Assembly: GCA_030425205.1 (NCBI GenBank)
Contig: JAUIAP010000051.1
Coordinates: 1 to 42,034 of the forward strand
Direction of reading: 5' to 3'
Source: Anaerolineae bacterium
GTDB lineage: Bacteria > Chloroflexota > Anaerolineae > Promineifilales > Promineifilaceae
DNA: 42,034 nt
Under the pieces are notes generated by a model. That model did not search any database. It was not told where the DNA came from and worked only from the letters and a program-made list of their open reading frames with translations. Of the stretch, positions 9,901 through 16,738 are shown one piece after another; position 1 is the first letter of the stretch, and each line of letters begins with the position of its first letter. Position numbers and translations under genes: made by a program.

Positions 9901-10662
9901 ATCCAGCCATCGCTACAAGAGGGACTGCCCGACTTTGGGACTCATGAATACGTTTACGCCCGCTATGTTCTGTTGCGTACCTATCTGGCTCTGCATGAGC
10001 GAACGGCGGTTACGTTGCCGAAAGAGACGGTGCAGTTAATTGAGTCGGTTTATGGGGAGGAGGCAGGGGAGATTTCGGCCGAATACGCCCCCGCACTGCA
10101 AGCAGCCTATACCGACTTGCAGGAAGCCCAGCGGGTTGCATACGCAAAAGCGGCACGCCAATTGATTCACCAGCCAACTGATCGTAAGCTGCTGATGAAA
10201 ACGCTCGACGGCTTAGAAGAAGACAACCCCTCTGTTCATGAGGCATTTCAAGCCCAAACCCGCGACATCCGACAAGGAATCATGCTCATCTGTCTCGAAC
10301 TGCGTGATGACGAAGTTTTACTACCAAGCGGTGCGCCTATCGCTCTTGACGCTGAAATCGACGACACGCTGTTGAGTGACATGCTGCAATATCGTCTTAA
10401 CGTGCAGCATTGGTCAGTTGTAAAGCACTGCTTGAATGTGCGCGAGGAGTCAGGCAGTGCAGACGCGATGACGTTGCAACTGCTCGATCTGTTCAAGCAG
10501 AATGCCGCGTTGCGTTACTACCACCCGCTTCTTTTTGTCAACGGTCACTACTCGTTTACTAGCAATGAAACGGAATGGAAACTTACTCTGACCGAAATAT
10601 ACGGGCTAGAAATCATAAAAGAGAAAAGCCCTATCACGGGTAGGGAAAACGACAGTTGTTAG
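6931..10662 (+). CDS. cas3: HTH-WYL-Cas3 fusion: CRISPR nuclease/helicase
   Basis: A 1243-residue protein. Residues 1-65 are a wHTH and about 145-215 a WYL domain (YLIEPSSFGYATYLIGY then TYKLERV). About 240-320 resemble a WCX-type extension. Cas3 proper follows. HD domain: H near 349-353, HD in ALHDLGK (400-401), HAAH (441-444), GHH (476-478), D538. Helicase: VTGGGKT (628-634), DEVH (764-767), SATLP (795-799), QRAGRLHRH (969-977). All nuclease and helicase motifs look intact, so it should degrade DNA when recruited by Cascade. A normal type I-E Cas3 is about 850-950 residues; the extra 330 are a complete WYL-type transcription regulator. Translation starts at GTG 6931 after an AGGT site. The fusion suggests ligand-controlled autoregulation or activity control (inference). 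Confidence 0.92.
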   Translation: MARISDEDKSARKERIRLIIRRENGIRESEIVDQVGFGQRTVNNYLRELEYEGKIFKKGVLWYEQDFAETELRRFALSAEETLTLYILVRLFVKQTDKRNEIAEQLLVRLAEVLKNEEIVHADILEASKELAGREEKVGFLKIYRTVLRGYLFRRRLKIVYQPLNAELFETELEIYLIEPSSFGYATYLIGYSGKHGKVWTYKLERVISAEILPQKYDIPIDFPGLDYLRNAWSIYGGEKTVRVKLRFSERVKARVLESNWHFSQEYDDEQPDGSLLWWVDVADTTDIFPWIRQWGGDVEILEPDKLQRAMRVHVRRLAESYDLTTDIHKLPYQLLYAKTDRATGQQVHQLLHHLIDVGQVAKQLWENVLGASFRAHIATLLGLNEEEAGRLCAFLAALHDLGKAGPVYQAKYAPDWLKKKLGKMGLNVRDTNLLTVPTQHAAHGTVTAWALPKLLQEYGGFDPHSAQKIALTLGGHHGVWEKPSKLIRDSDAWDSCRRDLYWELRGVFQPPRWRENLPQEALNTFCMLLLGLTSVADWIGSRENHFPFVEEVLPTRVYAEISADQAANALKDLGWLGWQPTGETRTFEQLFAYLDPSKTIKPHLVQQEVIDAARDRQLPALLILENVTGGGKTEVATYLADNWLQRTHGRGFYVAMPTQATSNQMHDRMTRFLEHRYSKMLVNVPLVHGQAAYDARMQNIALHRVEDDSQGVAALNWFTEQRKRTLLAPFGVGTVDQTLLSILQTRHFFVRLFALSHKVVIFDEVHAYDTFMSTLFDRLLGWLRAVGTSVIILSATLPQATRRRLVAAYSSVEPPDITDFYPALTLASADQPAKTIQLTAPDDVSLNIAWKSLPDPSAIAAFAFEQVKEGGCMAIICNTVTEAQEIFKVIWHERAQHFIEAEDLILFHARFPPAWRTQIEEAILGKFSKRGKRPKRAIVVATQVIEQSLDLDFDIMLSALAPIDLLIQRAGRLHRHDRGERRHPRCLSLIQPSLQEGLPDFGTHEYVYARYVLLRTYLALHERTAVTLPKETVQLIESVYGEEAGEISAEYAPALQAAYTDLQEAQRVAYAKAARQLIHQPTDRKLLMKTLDGLEEDNPSVHEAFQAQTRDIRQGIMLICLELRDDEVLLPSGAPIALDAEIDDTLLSDMLQYRLNVQHWSVVKHCLNVREESGSADAMTLQLLDLFKQNAALRYYHPLLFVNGHYSFTSNETEWKLTLTEIYGLEIIKEKSPITGRENDSC

Positions 10663-10730
10663 ACACTGTACGTCAATTACATCGGTACACCCCCACAAAA
10701 GGATAAGGCTATATGTATTTTACCAAATTC

Positions 10731-10744
10731 GGGGAACTTTCCCC
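10731..10744. promoter_or_regulatory. Palindrome GGGGAA-CT-TTCCCC, possible operator
   Basis: A perfect 6-bp inverted repeat with a 2-bp centre in the 141-bp gap between cas3 and the second wHTH gene, 26 bp before the predicted -35 box. CCCCACAAAA follows or overlaps it (10741-10750) and also occurs at 10691-10700, giving a direct repeat 50 bp apart. It is a candidate binding site for one of the wHTH regulators. Confidence 0.4.
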
Positions 10745-10769
10745 ACAAAATAGTATATCAAGTACATCT

Positions 10770-10797
10770 TTGAAAAAAACTAATCAGGTGCTATCAT
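10770..10797 (+). promoter_or_regulatory. Extended -10 promoter of the Cascade operon
   Basis: The -35 is TTGAAA (10770-10775), then a 16-bp spacer, then an extended -10 TGCTATCAT with the hexamer TATCAT at 10792-10797. The start of transcription should fall at about 10803-10804, the A of the wHTH ATG, so the mRNA may be leaderless. Confidence 0.5.
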
Positions 10798-10803
10798 GTC
10801 CGC

Positions 10804-11022
10804 ATGAAGACCCACAAACCTGATGAATTTTGGAAGCAACGCAACCAGATATGGACGCTAATTGCACAAATCAACCCAACAATATGTGATATTGTGCGAA
10901 AAACTGGCTATTGCGAAATAACCGTATGGATGCACGTTCGAGAGCTGGAAAAGGATGGTGATATTTCTCAGGTATGTACGGGTCATTGGTTTTGTACTTT
11001 ATCTGAACAGGAGAGCTTATGA
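10804..11022 (+). CDS. Second small wHTH protein, leads the Cascade operon
   Basis: A 72-residue wHTH protein with helices around PTICDIVRKTGYCEITVWMH, then RELEKDGDIS and a wing ending GHWF. It is a more distant relative of the wHTH at 6499 and of the Cas3 N-terminus: the same HxRELExDGxI core and about the same length. Its stop overlaps the cas8e start (ATGA at 11019), so the two are translationally coupled. No Shine-Dalgarno precedes ATG 10804, which fits leaderless translation from the promoter just upstream. It probably regulates the Cascade operon (inference). It has no cofactor or sensor domain. Confidence 0.7.
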   Translation: MKTHKPDEFWKQRNQIWTLIAQINPTICDIVRKTGYCEITVWMHVRELEKDGDISQVCTGHWFCTLSEQESL

Positions 11023-12581
11023 ACCATGAGTATTCGTTTGATTTGACGCGGGAAGGGTGGTTGCAATGCAGCGATGAACAGGGAGAAACGCGGCTACTCG
11101 GCCTGCGCGATCTGTTTCTGCACGCGCATGAACTGCGTGGCGTTAGCGGTGATTCACCACCGCAGACGGTTGCCATTCACCGCACGCTGCTGGCGATGTT
11201 GATTTGCATTGTCGGCCGCGACATTGACCCAGACAAATGGGAGCAGCTTTGGGAGGTAGAGCGGTTTAACCCAGTTGAAATTGAAGCCTATTTTAACGAG
11301 CAGCAACCTAATCTTGACTTGTTTTCGGAAGATAGGCCGTTCTTTCAATCGGCCGATTCCCGCGTCAAGCAAAAGTCGGTCATCAGCCTTAGCCACGACC
11401 GTGCATCTGGCAACAATGCGACCCTATTCGCCCACCATACAGAAGCGATGGGAGAATCGCTGACCCCAGCTGAAGCCGCACGTGCGGTCATCACCGCGCA
11501 GGCGTTTGGTCTGGCAGGTCTGAGCGGCATCAAGCCTGGCTTTACAGACGGAACGTGTGCGGGCGGCACGCTATTTCTGCTTGAAGGGGCGACGCTCAAA
11601 GAGACGCTATTGCTTAATCTTTTGGAGTATCCCGATCATGATATTGATGGACTCACCAGCGGCGAACGCGATGCACCTGCTTGGGAGATGCCTGATCCAT
11701 TCATCCCAGAACGCATATTGCCGTTTGGTCTGCTTGACTATCTAACGTGGCAAAACCGTCGTATTCTACTTTTCCCTGAACGAGATGCGACGGGCGCGAC
11801 CGTTGTTCGCCAGATGACAATGGGGCCTGCACTGAGCTTCGACGGCAATATTCTCGACCCAATGAAGTTCTATCGCCCCGACAAAAAGTTAGGGCATGTG
11901 GCGATTAGCTTTAGCGAGAGCCGCGCACTGTGGCGCGATAGTGCCGCCATTCTCTCGTTTCACGAAGACAGCGACGGCCATCACAAACCCCCTGCGACCC
12001 TGACATGGGTACGCGATCTCGTTGACGAGTACGACATTATTTTGCAATCTAGCCGTGCGTTTCGTCTCTCTGCACTGGGTATGTCAAAGAAACAGGCCAA
12101 AGTTCTGTTTTTCCGTGCAGATCATATGCAGTTGCCGCTGGTCTATCTCGATGATGAGGCACTTGTTGACCAGCTAGCTGATTGCCTCAGTCGCGCAGAG
12201 GAGATCGCTAAAGCACTGCACTTTTCGTTACGGATTATGGGAATTTATTTGCGGCAAGGATCGGCCGAAGACACACGCTGGGGTGAACTGCCAACCCCCG
12301 CTAAAACGGAAATTGACGACTGGATCAAACACACAGGTGTTGAGCGGCTCTATTGGTCACAGGTGGGCGATGCGTTCGCTGCACTATTGGCAGGTATCCC
12401 CAACGAACCAGCAAGCGTAAGAATAGCTTGGCTTGCTACGCTTCGTGTAGCGTCTATCGCCGCTTTTGACCACGCATTTGCGTTCACAACGCAAGACCCC
12501 CGCGCACATAAAGCGGCAGTACGCGGGCGAGGCAATCTGTTTGGCGCACTTAACCAATATGCGCCAAAACTGGAGGAATAA
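11019..12581 (+). CDS. cas8e: Type I-E Cascade large subunit Cas8e (Cse1/CasA)
   Basis: A 520-residue Cse1-family protein, the large Cascade subunit that recognises the PAM and recruits Cas3. The N-terminus has the usual arrangement: EGWLQC, LLGLRDLFLHAHELRGVSGDSPPQTVAIHRTLLAMLI. The middle carries GLAGLSGIKPGFTDGTCAGG and the C-terminal four-helix bundle ends NLFGALNQYAPKLEE. Length is normal for the family. It overlaps the wHTH gene by 4 bp and lies 2 bp before cse2. Two TCGGCCGA palindromes lie in it (11349 and 12261), both read as SAD/SAE. Confidence 0.93.
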   Translation: MNHEYSFDLTREGWLQCSDEQGETRLLGLRDLFLHAHELRGVSGDSPPQTVAIHRTLLAMLICIVGRDIDPDKWEQLWEVERFNPVEIEAYFNEQQPNLDLFSEDRPFFQSADSRVKQKSVISLSHDRASGNNATLFAHHTEAMGESLTPAEAARAVITAQAFGLAGLSGIKPGFTDGTCAGGTLFLLEGATLKETLLLNLLEYPDHDIDGLTSGERDAPAWEMPDPFIPERILPFGLLDYLTWQNRRILLFPERDATGATVVRQMTMGPALSFDGNILDPMKFYRPDKKLGHVAISFSESRALWRDSAAILSFHEDSDGHHKPPATLTWVRDLVDEYDIILQSSRAFRLSALGMSKKQAKVLFFRADHMQLPLVYLDDEALVDQLADCLSRAEEIAKALHFSLRIMGIYLRQGSAEDTRWGELPTPAKTEIDDWIKHTGVERLYWSQVGDAFAALLAGIPNEPASVRIAWLATLRVASIAAFDHAFAFTTQDPRAHKAAVRGRGNLFGALNQYAPKLEE

Positions 12582-12583
12582 CA

Positions 12584-13102
12584 ATGAGTCGATTTATCGA
12601 CTATCTCTATCAACTGAAAGAGGCGGAAGATCGCGCCCCGCTTGCCGAGATGCGGCGTGGCCTCAACGACTTTCCGCACATCCATCCGCGTCTGTTGCGC
12701 TATGTCAATCGCTTCGTGCCAGCAAGCGCCGGGGAGTGGGAGGCGAATAGCTACTACCTAATCGCGGCTCTCTTTGCATCTCATCCACAACCCTACGAGC
12801 GCAAAGAGGATGAGAAGTTCCCGAATCTGGGCAGACATTTTCAGGCAACGCTTGACCCTAGCAATGAGGGAGCCAACGTCTCAACGGAACGCCGCTTTAC
12901 CGTGCTACTTGAAGCCCATCCCGAAGACCTACATTTTCACTTGCGGCAAGCGGTTAGCTTTTTGCGCTCAAAAGAGCAACCCATCGACTGGAAACAGCTA
13001 CATAAAGATATCCGCGCATGGCGGTACGAAGACGGACGCGCCCGTGTCCAGAAAAATTGGGCAAATCAATTTTGGCAACGCAAATCCACAACGGAGGAAT
13101 AA
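12584..13102 (+). CDS. cse2: Type I-E Cascade small subunit Cse2 (CasB)
   Basis: A 172-residue, mainly helical small subunit; two copies normally sit in the belly of Cascade and stabilise the R-loop. The C-terminal signature AVSFLRSKEQPIDWKQLHKDIRAW then WANQFW is characteristic of Cse2. It starts 2 bp after cas8e and stops 3 bp before cas7e, so the operon is very tight. ATG 12584 follows a GGAGGAATA site in the end of cas8e. Confidence 0.92.
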   Translation: MSRFIDYLYQLKEAEDRAPLAEMRRGLNDFPHIHPRLLRYVNRFVPASAGEWEANSYYLIAALFASHPQPYERKEDEKFPNLGRHFQATLDPSNEGANVSTERRFTVLLEAHPEDLHFHLRQAVSFLRSKEQPIDWKQLHKDIRAWRYEDGRARVQKNWANQFWQRKSTTEE

Positions 13103-13105
13103 ATT

Positions 13106-14278
13106 ATGTTTATCGAACTACACATTTTGCAGAACTTTGCACCATCCAATCTCAACCGCGACGATACGGGCAGCCCTAAAGATTGTGAATTTGGCGGCGT
13201 GCGGCGCGCACGCATCTCGTCCCAATCGTTCAAACGTGCGATTCGCCGTCACGAACTGTTTGAGGCGTTGACGGCTGTGCCAGTTGGTGAGCGCACAAAA
13301 TGGCTGTCGCGGCGGCTACGCGATGCGCTGATGACGGCGAAAGAGATTGACAAGAATGACGAGGAAGGCAAGCAAGCCGCGATGGACGTGGCGGTTGCAT
13401 TCACACGCTATTACGCTGGAAAAAAAGGCAAAATGGACAGCAAGAACGACCTAAAGACAAACGTCCTGCTTTACCTGAGCCAAGTAGAAGTCGATACATT
13501 GACTGAGTTTGCGCTGGCGAACTGGGACGCTGTTTTGGAGGATACACGCAGCAAGAAGCCAAAGTATGAGCAGGTCAAGCAGGTGGTCAACAAGGAGATC
13601 ATCCCACGTGTCAAGCAGCGGACGAGTGCGCCTGATATTGCGCTTTTCGGCCGAATGCTTGCCGACCAGCCCGATCTCGAAATCGACGCGGCCGCCCAAG
13701 TTGCCCACGCCATTTCTACCCATCGCGTCCGCATGGAGATGGACTACTACACCGCTGTTGATCGGCTGGTTGAGCTAGGCGAAATCGCGGATGATCAGTC
13801 GGGTGCGGGGATGGTTGGTTTTACGGGTTTCAACAGCGCGTGTTTCTATCGCTACGCTCGCATCGACTACGATCAGCTTTCGCATAATCTCGACAACGAC
13901 AGCGAGACGGCAAAGCGCACTGTGCAGGCATTTTTGCAAACCGCGCTGGAAGCGATCCCCACAGGCAAACAGAACGCCTTCGCCGCCCAAAATCCAACCG
14001 ATCTAGCATTGGCTGTTGTGCGAGACGACGGCAAAAGCTGGAATCTCGCCAACGCTTTTGAGAACCCTGTCAACGGGAAGGGTGGTTTTATTGCACCATC
14101 GGTGCGTGAAATGGATCGCTATTGGGGAAAGCTGACGCGCTTTTACGATGATAGCAGTATTAAGGCAGCCGCCGTTCACACGCTGCAATACGAGGAAGCA
14201 CTCGATACGCTTAAGCCACATCACAAAGAGACGCTTTCTGACTGGGTCACAACGGTGCTAGACGCGCTGGAGGTGTGA
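13106..14278 (+). CDS. cas7e: Type I-E Cascade backbone Cas7e (Cse4/CasC)
   Basis: A 390-residue RAMP-superfamily protein that forms the Cascade backbone along the crRNA. The start MFIELHILQNFAPSNLNRDD, then GGVRRARISSQSFKRAIR, is the classic Cse4 N-terminus. AAQVAHAISTHRVRMEMDYYTAVDRL and GMVGFTGFNSACFYRYARIDY follow. An ACGGAGGAATAA Shine-Dalgarno at the end of cse2 precedes ATG 13106. It ends 1 bp before cas5e. Confidence 0.94.
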   Translation: MFIELHILQNFAPSNLNRDDTGSPKDCEFGGVRRARISSQSFKRAIRRHELFEALTAVPVGERTKWLSRRLRDALMTAKEIDKNDEEGKQAAMDVAVAFTRYYAGKKGKMDSKNDLKTNVLLYLSQVEVDTLTEFALANWDAVLEDTRSKKPKYEQVKQVVNKEIIPRVKQRTSAPDIALFGRMLADQPDLEIDAAAQVAHAISTHRVRMEMDYYTAVDRLVELGEIADDQSGAGMVGFTGFNSACFYRYARIDYDQLSHNLDNDSETAKRTVQAFLQTALEAIPTGKQNAFAAQNPTDLALAVVRDDGKSWNLANAFENPVNGKGGFIAPSVREMDRYWGKLTRFYDDSSIKAAAVHTLQYEEALDTLKPHHKETLSDWVTTVLDALEV

Positions 14279-14279
14279 G

Positions 14280-14990
14280 ATGGCGACGCTACTTTTGCGC
14301 TGTGTTGCGCCGCTGCAAGCATGGGGGACGCAGAGCCGCTTTTCCATGCGCGATACGGAGCGCGAGCCGTCAAAAAGCGGCGTGATTGGGCTGCTGTGTG
14401 CCGCCGTCGGCCGACCGCGTGGCGATACGGAGTTCATACAACAGCTTGCCGCGTTGCGAATGGGCGTGCGTGTCGATCAAGAAGGGTACATCTTGCGCGA
14501 CTATCATACTGCGATGGACATCGCTAAAGCGAGTGGGGCAGGGCTGAAATCGAACGAGCCATCCACACGTTACTATTTGGCAGATGCGGCGTTTTTGGTT
14601 GGTTTGGAGGGGGAATTGTCGCTGTTGACAGAGCTTCATGCGGCGTTGAATAAGCCGAAATGGATGCTTTTTCTTGGTCGCAAAGCGTGTCCGCCCGCCG
14701 CGCCCGTCTATCTTGCCAATGGACTGCTGCCCGATACACCGCTGCGAACTGCCTTAACTGGCTACGCATGGATTGGCGGTCGGCGGTCGGCATGGGAGCA
14801 GCAAGAGGTCGTGCGTCTTGTGATGGAAGATGCAGTTGGGCATCAGGAGCGTAATGACACGCCGATCGACTTTTCGCTAGGTGATCGGCGGTTTGGGGTG
14901 CGAAGGATTTCGGCCGAATTTATCCCTAAACCATCCTACGCGGGTCACTGGCTTGACCACTCTTTCGTCAATATGGAGATAACGACATGA
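14280..14990 (+). CDS. cas5e: Type I-E Cascade subunit Cas5e (CasD)
   Basis: A 236-residue RAMP protein that holds the 5' handle of the crRNA. The N-terminus LLLRCVAPLQAWGTQSRF, then REPSKSGVIGLLCAAVGRPRGD, is diagnostic of Cas5. It also carries the usual LADAAFLVGLEG and LFLGRKACPPAAPV segments. It overlaps cas6e by 4 bp (ATGA). Confidence 0.93.
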   Translation: MATLLLRCVAPLQAWGTQSRFSMRDTEREPSKSGVIGLLCAAVGRPRGDTEFIQQLAALRMGVRVDQEGYILRDYHTAMDIAKASGAGLKSNEPSTRYYLADAAFLVGLEGELSLLTELHAALNKPKWMLFLGRKACPPAAPVYLANGLLPDTPLRTALTGYAWIGGRRSAWEQQEVVRLVMEDAVGHQERNDTPIDFSLGDRRFGVRRISAEFIPKPSYAGHWLDHSFVNMEITT

Positions 14991-15658
14991 TCTATCTATC
15001 TCAACTAACGCTCAACCCGATGAGCCGCATGGTGCAGCGAGAGCTAAACAGCCCATACCAGCTACATCGCACGCTCATGCAAGGGTTTACAGCGTCACGT
15101 GATCGTGCCAAAGTATTGCACCGTGTTGATGTTGGCAGACATGGTGAGTTATTGCTGTTGGTGCAGTCTGTTGAACGTCCCAATTGGCAACCATTACTGA
15201 CCGCTGGACAAAATGGCTACCTACTCAAGCCACCGCTGAAGCCTAAAGAGGTTGACATTAATCTGCCGCACGGGAGCCGCTATCAATTTCGTGTAGTCGC
15301 TAATCCAACCGTGAAGAAGCGACGTTGGAATGAGGAGCTAGGTAAACGACACAACGGCAAACGCAACAGCAATCGCGTGCCGCTTGTGCGTGAGGATAAG
15401 CAGCATGAGTGGTTGTGTGGGCAGGGAGAGAAGGGGGGATTTCGGCCGATTTCTGTCACCATAACGCAACCTACACATCAAATCGACTACAAGAAGCGAC
15501 GCGACGTAGAAGGGAAACATCGCATAAAAGTGTTCACAGTCCAATACGACGGCGTTCTCCAAATCACCGACGCGGAGAAATTTAATCGAGCATGGAGAGA
15601 GGGCATCGGCCCTGCCAAAGCATTCGGCTGCGGCCTGCTCTCCCTTGCCCGCGCCTAA
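14987..15658 (+). CDS. cas6e: crRNA endoribonuclease Cas6e (CasE)
   Basis: A 223-residue endoribonuclease that cuts pre-crRNA 3' of the repeat hairpin and stays in Cascade. The candidate catalytic pair is Y24 and H27 in PYQLHRTLMQGF, at the positions of the active-site Tyr and His of the family. The C-terminal glycine-rich loop GPAKAFGCGLLSLARA (208-223) is typical. The predicted substrate is the CCCCGC/GCGGGG stem of the array repeats at 25624-27609. It is last in the operon; a perfect REP-like palindrome follows 7 bp after the stop. Confidence 0.94.
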   Translation: MIYLSQLTLNPMSRMVQRELNSPYQLHRTLMQGFTASRDRAKVLHRVDVGRHGELLLLVQSVERPNWQPLLTAGQNGYLLKPPLKPKEVDINLPHGSRYQFRVVANPTVKKRRWNEELGKRHNGKRNSNRVPLVREDKQHEWLCGQGEKGGFRPISVTITQPTHQIDYKKRRDVEGKHRIKVFTVQYDGVLQITDAEKFNRAWREGIGPAKAFGCGLLSLARA

Positions 15659-15664
15659 CTCTTC

Positions 15665-15695
15665 GAGTTGCCAACTTTCCAAAAGTTGGCAACTC
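15665..15695. repeat. REP-like palindrome, copy 2 (perfect)
   Basis: A perfect 14-bp inverted repeat (arm GAGTTGCCAACTTT) around CCA, in the 45-bp convergent gap between cas6e and the ImmA-like gene. It is the same element as at 6700-6730. It lacks a T-run; a bidirectional attenuator role is possible. Confidence 0.7.
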
Positions 15696-15703
15696 TCAGT
15701 ACC

Positions 15704-16240
15704 TTAAAACTTCACCGTGTTCAACCGCCACTGCACCATGCGTTCACTCGCGCCAAAATGCGCGGCTATCGCCTCTTTGGACAACTCACCCTGCTTTGCC
15801 CAGAGAATGCCGCCGCGCGGAATTTGCAGACACCCTCCCAAAAAGGCGGCTTCGCGCTCAATCAGGTCATCGTATTCTCGATAGTACCGTTCTGTGGTGA
15901 GCGCGTAGAGCTTGATAGGAGGGTGATGGAGCAGAAAGTGTGCCAGTTCGTGCATGATGGTGGACTCAAATCCTGCGGGTGATTGTTGAGGATTGTAAAG
16001 GATTGTGCGTGGCTCAAAACTCACAATTACGCCATGCCATTTATCGTTGCACTCCATGAACGTGCTGATTTCGGCCGATAAATTTGGCACTTCTTTCGGC
16101 CGATATAGCGTTGCCGTCATTGCGGCCGCAAGTTGACGGGCAGCAAGTGGCTCGAAGTTGGCAAGCCCAAGCTGATTACGCCAACGGGTCGCGATTGCGT
16201 CACAGCGACGACGAAAGTGGACGGAGAGTTCAGCCGTCAT
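15704..16240 (-). CDS. ImmA/IrrE-type metallopeptidase
   Basis: A 178-residue Zn metallopeptidase. HELAH at 97-101 gives the HExxH motif and E130 (IEREAAFLGG) is the likely third ligand. Short ImmA/IrrE proteins typically cleave a partner repressor. I place the start at ATG 16240, which overlaps the XRE gene end by 11 bp; the in-frame alternative at 16264 would overlap by 35. It is co-transcribed with the XRE gene, convergent with cas6e and divergent from the pPIWI-RE operon. By analogy with ImmR/ImmA, it could inactivate the XRE repressor when a signal arrives (inference). Two TCGGCCGA palindromes lie only 25 bp apart in it (16071, 16096). Confidence 0.85.
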   Translation of the reverse strand: MTAELSVHFRRRCDAIATRWRNQLGLANFEPLAARQLAAAMTATLYRPKEVPNLSAEISTFMECNDKWHGVIVSFEPRTILYNPQQSPAGFESTIMHELAHFLLHHPPIKLYALTTERYYREYDDLIEREAAFLGGCLQIPRGGILWAKQGELSKEAIAAHFGASERMVQWRLNTVKF

Positions 16241-16601
16241 GTTTGACCGCCTCGTAAGCCGCATTGACCATCTTTGCCAGCATCAGGGCCGTCTGCTCGT
16301 CTAGCTCTTTTGCCGCCCGCAGATGCAGCTCCACACTCTCCATCACGGGCAGCTTTGGCTCATCATTCGCATGTTGTTCGCTGATGATTAAATCTTTGGG
16401 TGCAACGTGTAGCCAGTCGCAAAGGCGCAAAAAAGTTGAGACGTTCAAATCTTGTACGCGCTCTCCTTCAATGCGCGACAGCGTTGAGGGGCTGATCTCT
16501 TCTATCGCATCCGCCGCATCGCGTAGGCCATAGCCAAGCGCATCACGGCGTGCTTTCAATAATTTCGATAATTTTGGGAAATCAATGTAACTTTGTTTCA
16601 T
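16230..16601 (-). CDS. XRE-family HTH transcriptional repressor
   Basis: A 123-residue protein with a Cro/C1-type HTH at about 10-60 (LRDAADAIEEISPSTLSRIEGE, then FLRLCDWLHVAPKDLI) and a helical tail that may dimerise or be cleaved. The start is ATG 16601; an upstream in-frame start at 16622 adds MIKWYSP and looks less natural. It is divergent from the pPIWI-RE operon across a 137-bp gap holding a strong promoter and TGTACCAT repeats. It probably represses that promoter and its own (inference). Confidence 0.85.
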   Translation of the reverse strand: MKQSYIDFPKLSKLLKARRDALGYGLRDAADAIEEISPSTLSRIEGERVQDLNVSTFLRLCDWLHVAPKDLIISEQHANDEPKLPVMESVELHLRAAKELDEQTALMLAKMVNAAYEAVKHDG

Positions 16602-16606
16602 CGGAC

Positions 16607-16708
16607 TGTACCATTTAATCAAAAATAAGCACGAACTGTATTTCTTGACACACGGTATTCTGTATGATAATCTGAACCAAATAATAGAACCGAGCGTAAT
16701 TGTACCAT
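16607..16708. promoter_or_regulatory. TGTACCAT direct repeats, candidate XRE operators
   Basis: TGTACCAT occurs at 16607-16614, next to the XRE start, and again at 16701-16708, just before the nuclease gene. Related CTGTAT sites lie at about 16636 and 16660. They bracket the promoter at 16645-16673, as operators of a divergent repressor would. Confidence 0.35.
16645..16673 (+). promoter_or_regulatory. Sigma-70-type promoter of the pPIWI-RE operon
   Basis: A consensus -35 TTGACA (16645-16650), a 17-bp spacer and a -10 TAATCT (16668-16673); an overlapping GATAAT would give a 15-bp spacer. It faces the nuclease gene that starts at 16739 and is the best promoter seen in the window. Confidence 0.65.
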
Positions 16709-16738
16709 AAACGACACGATGCGCTCAAGGAGGCAAAA

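Noticed and set aside
15665..15695. A standard intrinsic terminator after cas6e
   Set aside because: The stem is perfect, but no T-run follows on either strand and the same palindrome occurs elsewhere, so it was listed as a REP-like repeat.
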